From the NCBI RefSeq assembly GCF_004770995.1, contig NZ_RQHW01000049.1:1-13812 (forward strand): a stretch of 13,812 bases of DNA, read 5' to 3'. This stretch comes from Leptospira idonii (lineage in GTDB: Bacteria > Spirochaetota > Leptospiria > Leptospirales > Leptospiraceae). The translations under genes and the position numbers were made by a program. The notes beneath the pieces are model-generated. The model searched no databases, was not told the DNA's origin, and was given only the letters and a program-made list of their open reading frames with translations. Below, in pieces: positions 1 through 8,800 of the stretch (the first letter of the stretch is position 1; every line of letters begins with the position of its first letter).

Positions 1-12
1 TAGCAAACCCGA

Positions 13-1404
13 TTAAGAAGATTTAAGATTGATGATACGTAAAGAGTCGAGAGAAGCACCGACAGCGAGTTCGAGCTGGGAGACGGAAAGTAGGAACTGC
101 ACACGTGCGTTGATTTTAGCTTTTTGAGCTTCAAGATAGAAGATTTCGGTTTCTGCGAGATCGACTCTCCTTGTTTCTCCGATATCGACTTGTCGTTGTT
201 TGATTTTGAGTCTTTTTTCGAAGGAATCGGCATTTTCATCAGCAAGTATAAGGGCCTGCCAGCTAACATTATAGTTTTGTAAAGCTTTATGTACTTCGAT
301 CCTAATGATATCGTCAAGCTGTTTTCTAGTAATTTTCGCCTGTTCTGCAGCGATGGCAGATTGAGCAATCTTCCTCTTGTATTGTAAGTTGTCATAAATG
401 CCGATTGTGGTGGAAGAAGTAAGAGCTCTATTTGTATCCTCCGCCCTGGAAATATAATTGGAAGAATCCTGAATGGAATTAGGTCCAATCGCCATACTCA
501 TTTTAAAGTTAAATCCATATTCACGTTGCCTAGGTTCATACCTGTCGCCGGAGGAAGCAAGATAACTTCCAATGGAAAGAGTAGGTATATAATACGCTTT
601 GGCGATCTCAAATTCGGAAGCGGATTGTAACTCGGCAGCTTTTGTTCTGTCAAACTCTACCCTGGACCTAAAGGCAAGATCAATAAGATCTTGTTCCGGG
701 ATGACTTTAAAGGAGAAATCATAGCCGTCTTCAATCCTGTCTTTGAGAGCGAGTTGAGTGGCACTTGGTAGTCTCATTAAGATCTTAAACTCTTCGATGC
801 CTGTATTGAGAGCGATTTCTGTTTTTTTTAGCTGTAGCTGAATCTCATTGAGCCTATTGGAGATCTGTAAGACTTGGACTTCCGTAGTTTCGCCTAATGA
901 AAGTTCGCGGTTAGCAAATTTGAGCTGTTCTTTTTGACGTTCAATGGATCTTGCTTGTAGTTCTGTCTGAGCCAAATTACTGAGTATGCCGTAGTAGGCA
1001 TTTCTGACTTTGAATCTAAGATCATTGATGGAAAGCAGGAGATCATATTTAGAGAGGTCCAGATCATACATGGCGGCTTGCAGAGCTAATTTTCTTCTTC
1101 CGCCGTCATAGATGACTTGGTCTAGATTGAGGGAGACTCTTTGTGATCTGCTATCCGCTTCATTCTCAATGACATTGGAGTTCCTAAACCAAGTGACAGA
1201 GGCAGTCGGAAAATAGTTTCTCCAATTTTCCGTAACGATGAGACCTTTAATTTTCTGCTGGCTGTTGAGTAGCCTTAGTTCGGGTGAATTTTCTATAGAG
1301 ATGTCTTCTGCGTTTTTGAGATCCAGAAACAGCTTCTCAGAAGACTGGGTTTGTAGAGAAACCGAGTAGAGTAAGATGAAAGAAAATATAATAAAGGGTC
1401 TCAT
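13..1404 (-). CDS. TolC-like outer-membrane efflux channel protein (OEP family)
   Basis: The 463-residue product has the length and layout of TolC-family outer-membrane factors, which trimerise into a beta-barrel plus periplasmic alpha-helical tunnel and act with an inner-membrane pump and adaptor to export drugs, metals or proteins. A signal peptide covers about residues 1-21. The typical first-repeat opening, a Leu/Ala helix ending in ENSPEL, lies at 38-43. The OEP hallmark VIYDGG at 97-102 is followed by a long helix, and a LGETTEVQVLQ-type segment follows in the middle. A second structural repeat starts near residue 240, with IYDN in place of the usual glycine pair, and a matching VDIGETRRVDLAETE helix near the C-terminus. 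The gene starts 17 bases after the upstream lipoprotein gene, so the two are probably co-transcribed. No Shine-Dalgarno is visible before the ATG, but no other ATG is nearby. No pump or adaptor gene is in the window; one could lie beyond the left edge. The substrate is unknown. The family call is strong. Confidence 0.9.
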   Translation of the reverse strand: MRPFIIFSFILLYSVSLQTQSSEKLFLDLKNAEDISIENSPELRLLNSQQKIKGLIVTENWRNYFPTASVTWFRNSNVIENEADSRSQRVSLNLDQVIYDGGRRKLALQAAMYDLDLSKYDLLLSINDLRFKVRNAYYGILSNLAQTELQARSIERQKEQLKFANRELSLGETTEVQVLQISNRLNEIQLQLKKTEIALNTGIEEFKILMRLPSATQLALKDRIEDGYDFSFKVIPEQDLIDLAFRSRVEFDRTKAAELQSASEFEIAKAYYIPTLSIGSYLASSGDRYEPRQREYGFNFKMSMAIGPNSIQDSSNYISRAEDTNRALTSSTTIGIYDNLQYKRKIAQSAIAAEQAKITRKQLDDIIRIEVHKALQNYNVSWQALILADENADSFEKRLKIKQRQVDIGETRRVDLAETEIFYLEAQKAKINARVQFLLSVSQLELAVGASLDSLRIINLKSS

Positions 1405-1421
1405 ATGAGAGTAGTTAATTG

Positions 1422-2069
1422 TTATTTAGAGAGAAAGGGTTTCCATGTACTTTTTGGTGCAGAGGAGTAGGCTAGAGCGAGTTTTTCTGCAAGGAGGTTT
1501 GCATACATTTGATTGACTTCGAAATCGGCAGAGGAGTAAAAGGAGCTGAGGATGGTTTCTCCGATGAGGGAGGCGTCATTATTATAGATACGTAAAATGA
1601 TACCGGTGGAGAAGTCTTGGTCTAACACGTTTCCTAGATCTTTTTCGTAGATATAACCGTCGATAAAGATGTTCGCATTTGTTTTTGCGATGATTTCCTT
1701 AACAATGTCTTTGGGTGATTCTAGGGGAGTGTCTTTTTGAAAGACAGAGGGTTCTGTTTTTTTAGCTTTGTCAAAGGATTCCTCGTCGGCGATTTCCACT
1801 TGGAATCCTTGGTAGAGAAGTGAGAATCTGAGATTTTCTGTGAAATTATCTTTTGTGGCTGAGAGAAAAGTGGAGGGTTTAGTTGTTATCTTTCTAAGTA
1901 CTATTTTTTGTTGTTTGGAATATTTTCCGTTGCTGAAATCGGAGAAAGCGACATCGGTGCGATTGGATCTGTATATTTTTCTGACGGTGGAGCATTGAGT
2001 GGTCAAGGAAATTAGAATAAGCGTTGTTAGTAAATTAAGATAAGATGTTGTTGTGTAAAGAGAGGGCAT
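1422..2069 (-). CDS. Putative lipoprotein, first gene of the TolC operon
   Basis: This gene encodes 215 residues that I do not recognise as a named family. A hydrophobic N-terminal segment (about residues 11-22) ends in LTTQC, with Cys26 as the probable lipidation site under the relaxed spirochaetal lipobox. The mature part is mixed and hydrophilic. Around residues 125-175 it has alternating strand and helix character, with a segment like NANIFIDGYIYE followed by ILRIYN and a Gly-Glu-Thr strand. This faintly recalls small periplasmic lipoproteins of the CsgG/LpoB-like fold, but that is inference only. The gene lies directly upstream of the TolC-like gene with a 17-base gap on the same strand, so it may be an accessory to that channel. 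The ATG has no close Shine-Dalgarno; an AAGG lies too far upstream to fit well. The start is kept because it gives an intact signal peptide. Confidence 0.8.
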   Translation of the reverse strand: MPSLYTTTSYLNLLTTLILISLTTQCSTVRKIYRSNRTDVAFSDFSNGKYSKQQKIVLRKITTKPSTFLSATKDNFTENLRFSLLYQGFQVEIADEESFDKAKKTEPSVFQKDTPLESPKDIVKEIIAKTNANIFIDGYIYEKDLGNVLDQDFSTGIILRIYNNDASLIGETILSSFYSSADFEVNQMYANLLAEKLALAYSSAPKSTWKPFLSK

Positions 2070-2162
2070 GTTATTTAAAGAAGAACCTTTTGTTAGTTAT
2101 ATCGGAAGGGAGGGTGTTTTTGTTGGAGAAAAAAATTTTTTCTGACGACATTAGTTAATGTT
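2070..2162. promoter_or_regulatory. Divergent intergenic region with A-tract/T-tract inverted repeat
   Basis: These 93 bases separate the minus-strand lipoprotein/TolC unit from the plus-strand lipoprotein gene and must hold both promoters. At 2127-2143 there is a perfect 8-base inverted repeat, AGAAAAAA and TTTTTTCT, around one central base. It could be a bent-DNA element, an operator, or simply A/T-rich promoter DNA. A possible minus-strand -10 element (TATAAC read on that strand) lies at 2096-2101, but no matching -35 is seen. I could not settle on a plus-strand promoter. Confidence 0.4.
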
Positions 2163-2576
2163 ATGTTCTCGTGGAAAAAGTTAAATGTGTTTATTTTGGT
2201 ATATATTTGTGCAAATTGCACATTGAAAGATAAGGGAGGGGATGGCCGTGAATACGTCCAGGCACTGGTGTCTGAGATGGCAATGTCTACACGTTCGAGC
2301 AGTAGAGCAGGCGGGGATGGGGTAAACTACTATAGATTAGGCGGAAATATAGCAGGGTTAAGCGGCATTATTTACTTGCAAAATAATGCTGCGGAGCAGG
2401 CGCCGTTTAATATTAGTGGAAGATTTACGTTTCCGCAAAGTTATCCGGATGGTGGGAATTATGCGATTTCTGTATCCGTGCATCCGTCTGGTCAAGAATG
2501 CAGTGTGAGCAATGGATTTGGGCGGATTGTGAGCAAGGATATCTCGGATGTGATAGTGAATTGTGTGACAAAATAG
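2163..2576 (+). CDS. Small putative lipoprotein with a single beta-sandwich-like module
   Basis: The product is 137 residues. A short N-terminal segment with Lys5-Lys6 and a hydrophobic core (7-15) ends in ICANC; Cys19 is the most likely lipidated residue, although Cys16 is a competitor. A Ser/Gly-rich linker with two GGDG motifs runs to about residue 55. The rest (about 57-135) follows a pattern I know from many bacterial lipoproteins: GGNIAGLSGIIYLQNN, then FTFP, then a Gly-Tyr-Ala-hydrophobic strand, then HPSGQECSVSNGFG, ending in a V-x-x-C strand. The Cys in the QEC motif and the C-terminal VNC could form a disulfide. Such modules usually come before other domains; here it stands alone. 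No Shine-Dalgarno is seen before the ATG. Function is unknown, with a surface or periplasmic location likely. It is not obviously co-transcribed with the giant gene, which has its own 162-base leader region. Confidence 0.75.
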   Translation: MFSWKKLNVFILVYICANCTLKDKGGDGREYVQALVSEMAMSTRSSSRAGGDGVNYYRLGGNIAGLSGIIYLQNNAAEQAPFNISGRFTFPQSYPDGGNYAISVSVHPSGQECSVSNGFGRIVSKDISDVIVNCVTK

Positions 2577-2587
2577 ATTATGTCACA
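2564..2587. repeat. 7-base inverted repeat spanning a stop codon
   Basis: TGTGACA (2564-2570) and TGTCACA (2581-2587) form a perfect inverted repeat with a 10-base loop that contains the TAG stop of the small lipoprotein gene. A G-T wobble could extend the stem by one pair. It is followed on the plus strand by an A-run rather than a T-run, so it is not a standard intrinsic terminator. It could be a weak 3' mRNA hairpin or a protein-binding palindrome. Confidence 0.4.
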
Positions 2588-2738
2588 TGAAAAAAATCGA
2601 ATATTCGCACTTAGTTTAATTTTTGTTAAAATAATGAGAAGAGAGGTAAATAAATTTAGAAAACGAATAGACTTTTATGAGTAAATAATTAGTTTTTGTA
2701 GCGATTCCCTTTGCGCAAGTTAAACGGAAGCAAAAAAC
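2577..2738 (+). promoter_or_regulatory. Leader region of the giant gene
   Basis: This A/T-rich 162-base gap has no gene. It contains a perfect 10-base palindrome CGAATATTCG at 2598-2607 and an 8-base palindrome TTGCGCAA at 2711-2718, either of which could be an operator. A TAAATAAT stretch at 2682-2689 is a loose -10 candidate, but I see no convincing -35 at the right distance. An in-frame TAA at 2721-2723 rules out a longer N-terminus for the giant protein. Confidence 0.4.
2726..2730 (+). promoter_or_regulatory. Ribosome binding site of the giant gene
   Basis: GGAAG lies eight bases before the ATG at 2739, a good Shine-Dalgarno at normal spacing. Together with the in-frame TAA just upstream it fixes the start codon. 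It contrasts with the three smaller genes in the window, none of which shows a clear Shine-Dalgarno. Confidence 0.7.
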
Positions 2739-2867
2739 ATGAAAAAAACTTATCTCCGCCAGATCCGCCGCCTGAAAAAGCAACTTCCTAGTTTTTTAAA
2801 ATCCGTAATATTGATTGTTCTAATATTCGAAATGTCTTTTGGAGCATTGGTGGTAGATGTTCTGGGT
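2739..2867 (+). other. N-terminal export signal or membrane anchor of the giant protein
   Basis: Residues 1-22 hold nine Lys/Arg, giving an unusually long and basic n-region. Residues 23-43 are hydrophobic (VILIVLIFEMSFGALVVDVLG) but interrupted by Glu31 and Asp40. No cysteine is present, so it is not a lipoprotein signal. It may be a long Sec signal cleaved near Gly43, or an uncleaved inner-membrane anchor; sequence alone does not decide. Confidence 0.65.
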
Positions 2868-5800
2868 CAGGAGAATCGTTTCCGGGATTTGTGGAGAAAG
2901 GGGACGGACGGGCGAATGGAACGTCAGTTCGAGCAGGCAAGCCAAGCGACGACGGAAGCCGAATTTGAAAAAGCGGTGGGTCGCGGACTAGGGATACTCC
3001 GTAGTGATTGGGAAACAAGGGCAGAACAAGAGTTAGAGAAAGAATTAAGAAATTTCGGTGCAACGGGAGATGCTGCGAACCAGGAGAGAAATAAGTTAAT
3101 CGAGGAGAAGGCATTAGCTTATAGCGAGTGGGAATCGGAAGTTCAAGAGGAGATCGACCAGAGGAAGGGATTTTGGAAGGCGCATATCCAGAGTGCTAGT
3201 TTGGATCGGGTATGGGATTTGGTGGACCGTGCAGGACTTATATTGGGAATCCAGCAGGCGGATTTAGCATCAAAGCAAGGTTCGACGGCGACAGATCGTG
3301 TTCAGATTTGGGATACGACTGTGGGATCGGTTCGTGCGGGATTGCAGGCGAACTGGGAAGCGGCGTTAGATAGTTTTATTTTGGAGGCTAGGGGCGGGGT
3401 TGGATTCCGTTCTGGCGAGGAACAGGCTGCTTTTGAATTTGAGTTAAGTAGAATAAGAGAATATTATATATCTGAATATGAGTATGAAGAGTCGTCGTTG
3501 TTATCGGCAAAGAGGATGTATTTTGTGTCTTCTGAGAACCGTAACGAGGAGATGGCGAGCCGAATTGCGCAGGAGACGAATCCGTCGGAACTTGCGCGCC
3601 TTCTTGTAGAGAGAACAAAACAACAATTGGCACAGAACGGAGGGGTTTTTGTTTCTAATGAGAACTCTATACCGACCCAGGTAGCATTGAATTTCCAAAA
3701 TGGAGATGAGGATTACCAGAAGCAGGTATTGACAGCGCTCGAGAAGGGTCAGGAAGTTTGGCAGAAAGCGATAGATGAGATGATATTGGGTAAGCTCCAG
3801 TATGACAGGGATGTAGAGATGCAGTGGCGTTCGGGGGAATCGGACTGGACGAGTGCCTATACGGAGCTAGTGAAAGCGAGAGAAGAGTGGTTAACCACCG
3901 TTAAAAAGCAGATCCAGGAAGGATTGTCTAAGTGGGAAGCGAGTGAATCGACCATGGTGGCAAACAAGACTAAGGCGATTGAGGAGCTGGATCGGACCTT
4001 AGAGACGAATCGTACCAAGTGGGAATCTCATGTAAGAGGGATTACGGATGTTTTGATCGTGGGGGCGGACACTCTTGCCACGATTGCATCTAATAAGGAA
4101 TGGTATCGTGAAGCACTTGGGAGGGCAAGTGCACCGAACAGTGGGTATTCACAAGAGGTAATCACTGAATATAGTAACCAATACACCTATTGGCTGGGAC
4201 TGGAAAGTCGATATAGAAATTTAGTAGCGGCATCTCAAAGTCAAATTCATGACCAAGACATAAGAGGGACGGGAGTAGGGCAGGGATTGTTGTACAATGC
4301 CGGAGGTAGCGATCCTTATGTGTTAACGGTACAGGAGTTCGAGTTAAAGTTAGCTAGAGAAGAACTCAAAGTATTGGAAGAGAAACGAGATAGAGCGAAG
4401 GCAGTTTATGATTATGCGGTGGGGAATGTCGCACAGAAGACAACCGAGCAGATCACGGCAGAGCTTGATGCGATACGAGTGAACTTCAAGAATAAGGAAG
4501 CGGCGTATTTGAGCCTTCTTGCAGAGTTAAACGGAGGCGGTAGCAGTGTATTCGGAACTCCCGGTTTGGATGGGAACTCTAGTATAGAGACGGAGGATGT
4601 GTCAGGGGATCCTGATACTATTCTTGCGAGATTAGAAGCAGCAAGTCAGGTATTGGAAACGAAACGCCAGGCGATGGAGCTTGCAAAGGCAGCGATGGGG
4701 GAAGCGATGCTCGGGTATGAGAGTGCTCTTAAGATCCAGGTATTGATCCAAAACCCAGGGATGTTAGGTGAGATCGGGGACTTAACAACGGATTCGAGCA
4801 AAATTAAAGGGAACAGCGGTCTTAGGGGAGAGATTCTCCAAGCGCAAGCGGAAATAGATGCACAGAGAGAGGTTTTGCGTCAACAAGAGAAGAAGATGTA
4901 TGAGCTTCAGTATGAAAGAGAGAATGCGTTCCGCTCTCAGAGATTTTATGGAGAGATGAACTTACGAGTTCTTGAGTTCGAGAGACTGAAAGAAAATCGT
5001 TTAGCACTTACATCCGTTTTGAATGGGGATGGAAGTCTGGAAGAGAAGATCGATAGTTTGCTGAGTGGAGATACTTTGGTTCAGTTGTATGGGAATCAGG
5101 TGTCTGCGGAGGTAAGAAAGAATTTAGAGTCATGGAAGAGCAGTTTATCCGGTTTGGATACGTCGGTTGTGACTTCTATAGGATCGCATGACAGTAGCAT
5201 CGCTGCATTGCTGGATCGTGCGAACGGATTGAATCTTGCGAGTTTGGATGCGGCTTCCGCATCTATCGGTCAGTATACAAGTCAGTATGGGAACATATTG
5301 AACGGATTGTATTCGGACAGTAGATTGGATGCCGGTTATTTGAATGCGGAAGCTGTTTTACCAGCATACGAGCATTTGACATACTTATCCGATAACAGAA
5401 GCGATGTTTTGGCTTATGGAAAGGAAGGGATTTCTTTGGTGAAAGAGATTCTTCTTGAGTATAAGACATATGCGGATGCGAACACGGGGAATCGTGGTAG
5501 TTTGGAGTATGCATCGAAGATCGCCGAACTAGAGAAGAATTTGGGATATGCCGTCAGTTTAGTGGATGTATATAACAAATATCTGTCGGAAGTGGATCAG
5601 ACAGTTAGGTATTTGAATGCGAATGTGTTGGATGCTTTGTCTAAGACGGATGTGCTTGTGGATGCTACACTTACAGGAACGGAGAGACAAGCTGCTAAGA
5701 CTAGATTTGCGAGTCTTAGAACAAGTGAGACGAGTGCGACACAGAATTTATTTGTATCTTTGGGGGGAACCGGTTCGATTCTTTCTTCTTTATCGGAGGG

Positions 5801-8800
5801 ATTGGCAAGTTACGGACAGGCAAGTTTGGGATTTAGAAATGCGCTTGAGGGGAGAAATTCCACAACCAAACAAGTATCTGACGGACTTATGTCTTTGTTC
5901 GACGGATTCGAGTTGGAATACAGAAATAAGGAAATCCAACTTAAGTTTTTATTGGATGAGAACGGAAATGAATCAAAGTTAGCTGATATTCAGAAAGCTG
6001 CGGAATTGAGCCAAAAGGTTGCCGGAGCGGAAGTGAATGCGAAAGCTTTGGAGTTTCTTCTTAGTTATGTAAAGGATCTTAGAGAAGGGGAGAGGGGAGT
6101 CGAATCGATTTATCTTCGTATTTTGAAGGATTCTGAGGTAGTGAACCGAGATTCCAAAACGGATGCTGCTTCTATTTTGAATCGCAGAGCGATGGCGACA
6201 CTTCTTGATTATTTCCGACAAGGTAAAAGTGCTTTGGGGAGTTATTTGGAAGGAGAGAACTACTCGGATTTTATTACCGAGTTGGAAAGACAGAAGGCAT
6301 ATAGTGAAGAAGTATTAAATTATTATGAATCAGGGATAGAGTTTACTGCAGCGGAGAGGGAAGACATTCGTTGGAACGGAAGTCCGGAGGCAAAGAAACT
6401 TTTATCGGAAAGTTACGGATATGGAAGCACATTCTTTTTCCAGGGATCGTTGTCGCAGATAGGTAGAGAGGTAGAAATTTCGCGTAGGGTTGGAGTTTTT
6501 GCGGATCAAGTGAAATCGGGAGAGGTATTAAGTGTCCTGAAAGAAGAATACTTCCGCAATCAAGAGAATAAGGCGACAGGGCTTTTGAAGGAACTTCATA
6601 CGGCAGTATCCGGATTGGATGCAATTACCGCATCGAAATTATATAATGATTCGTTTGTGATTGGTTCTGCGGGAGACCGCGACTTGGGTGAAGAGGCAAG
6701 GCTAAGCAATATTCTAGCCGGTTATTTATCCGGAGCGACGACAGCTACGGAGAAACTGAATGCGATTTTGGATTATGGTAAGTTAATCGAAGTGTTCGGT
6801 GAGACGGAAGGGGTAAGGATCTATAACGAGATTTATACGAAGATGGGAGCTATGGATGGTTCGGTAGAGAGATTGTATTTATCTTCTCAGAGACTGGAGC
6901 CTGGTTTTGCTTCTGTAGAAGCTGCGTATCCTAGTTATGCGTCCTTTTTCTCGGGGACAAACAGATATTCCTATGCTGTGGAAATCCAAAAGATAAACAA
7001 ATATTTGGCGATTTCCGAATATGAGGATCTTACGCAACCGATTTATGATACGAGCGAGGATCCTCCTGTGCTTACCGGATATGAAAAACTTTTTAGCGGG
7101 GTGGATGCATCTGCGCTATTGAGTTCTAAGGAATCCTTGAGCGACCTTTTGAACGAATGGGATACAATGGAATCTGAATTAGGTGATGCATTCACAGCAT
7201 ACCAAGAAGCATTGTCGAATTGGAGAAGTGCAACTCCCGGAACGGAGGAGTATGCGGATTTGGCAGCGACTGTCTCCAATAAGTTGAGGGATTTGTCCGA
7301 GAAACAAGCGGCATCAACAGACTATCTAAGAGAGTTATCTTTACAGTTAGATGAGGCAAGTGACCAGGCAAAAGTATTTATAGCAGAGTTCAAAGGGGCA
7401 CTAGGCGTTTCCCAAAATCAGATTTTGGTTACCGATTCCAGCTTAACACAAATACGAGGGAGTTTACCAGGCCTTGCAAACGTATTTGATGATCCGGCAC
7501 AAAGGGATAAGTTTTATTATTATCCTATAGATGGGGCGGGGGCGTTTAACCCCGAACACATGGAAATGGTTGCCGAATTAGAATACACTTATGTTTTACA
7601 AAAAACGACAGCTTTGAGTATGAACGATTCTCTTACGGGTTTGAGCGTATTTGGAGAAGCGATGATGTTCGGGAGTACGATGTCGAATGAGTATTCGGAT
7701 TTATATGCGAATCGAAGTGTTGCGACGGATGCAGCGAATGCATTTGTGGATTCGTTAGAAGATAGGATCGTTGTATATGCATCCCAAAGTTCGATGAACC
7801 AGATCAGTCAGTCCGATTTGGTGCAGTATACCAGAAACATCAAAGAATTTTTGACTGTAAAGATGCAGAACGGGGAAGAGATCAATGCTTCTTTATGGGA
7901 AGCATTGGGGAATGTAGAAGCGTATACGAATGAAATTGCAGGATTGCAATACTACCAGTCTTTATCTGCGTCTGAGAAGGCAGATAAGAATACGTTAAAG
8001 ACCGAATATGAAACAGTGAAAACGGCAAGGGAAGCGTTAGATTCCGCAGGTCAGTTGTTTGCCGAATTAAAGAGAACGATAGATGGTTTGGAAGCGAACG
8101 GACTTCCATTGGATCAGTCTTTGGGAGAGATCGGAGCTGCAATCGGTAAATACGAAGCATTGAAGGAAAAATTTACCGCAGGCGGTTACACTGCGGATCC
8201 TCGAATCGAGGAGGGTTTCTCTGCGCTCAAAGCATTTGCATGGCAGAACCATAAGGATCAGTTAGCCAAAGCGTATGTGAATACGGTTGCAAACAACGGA
8301 ACGATAGAAAAGTTTTTAGCGGATATAAGAAGCGGCAAATTCGTGTTACCTGGACCGAGCGGGAACATAGAAAAGAATGCGAATTTTTTAGGAGCTGCGC
8401 TGACGGAAACAGAGGTAGCGGAACTTCAAACATTACTTACAGGATACGACTTCCAAGTCAGAATCCTCCAGTCACAAAACCTGTCCCAGGTAGATACATT
8501 ACTCTCCAAATACGATTCTAGTTTACATGCAACCGTTAAGGAAGAGGCGCTCAGAGAGAGCTATAACCGCATCCAACAATCGATTGCCAATGGAGTGGTT
8601 CCGAATCCTAGTTTATATCCGGCAGAGTTAAAAAATTATATATTAGCGTCTTCGTTTGAGGCGTATGCAAAAAGCAATTTGAGTGTGGATGTACCGACTC
8701 TTACGAGCAATTATTATTTACAGATGAATTTGGGGGATAGCGACCGTTCGATGCTTGGGAACTATATAGCGAACCGAGACTCGAAAAACCCTTCTACTTA

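Noticed and set aside
2564..2587. CRP-type binding site (TGTGA and TCACA half-sites)
   Set aside because: The half-sites are 14 bases apart instead of about 6, and the element spans a stop codon.
2788..3114. Minus-strand reading frame opposite the giant gene start
   Set aside because: Pro/Leu/Ser-rich product with no signal or domain. It is the antisense shadow of the giant gene, as are the many other minus-strand frames up to the window end.
5617..5982. Plus-strand reading frame of 121 codons
   Set aside because: It is out of frame inside the giant gene, whose own frame stays open on both sides. Its Arg/Leu-heavy product is typical of a shadow frame.
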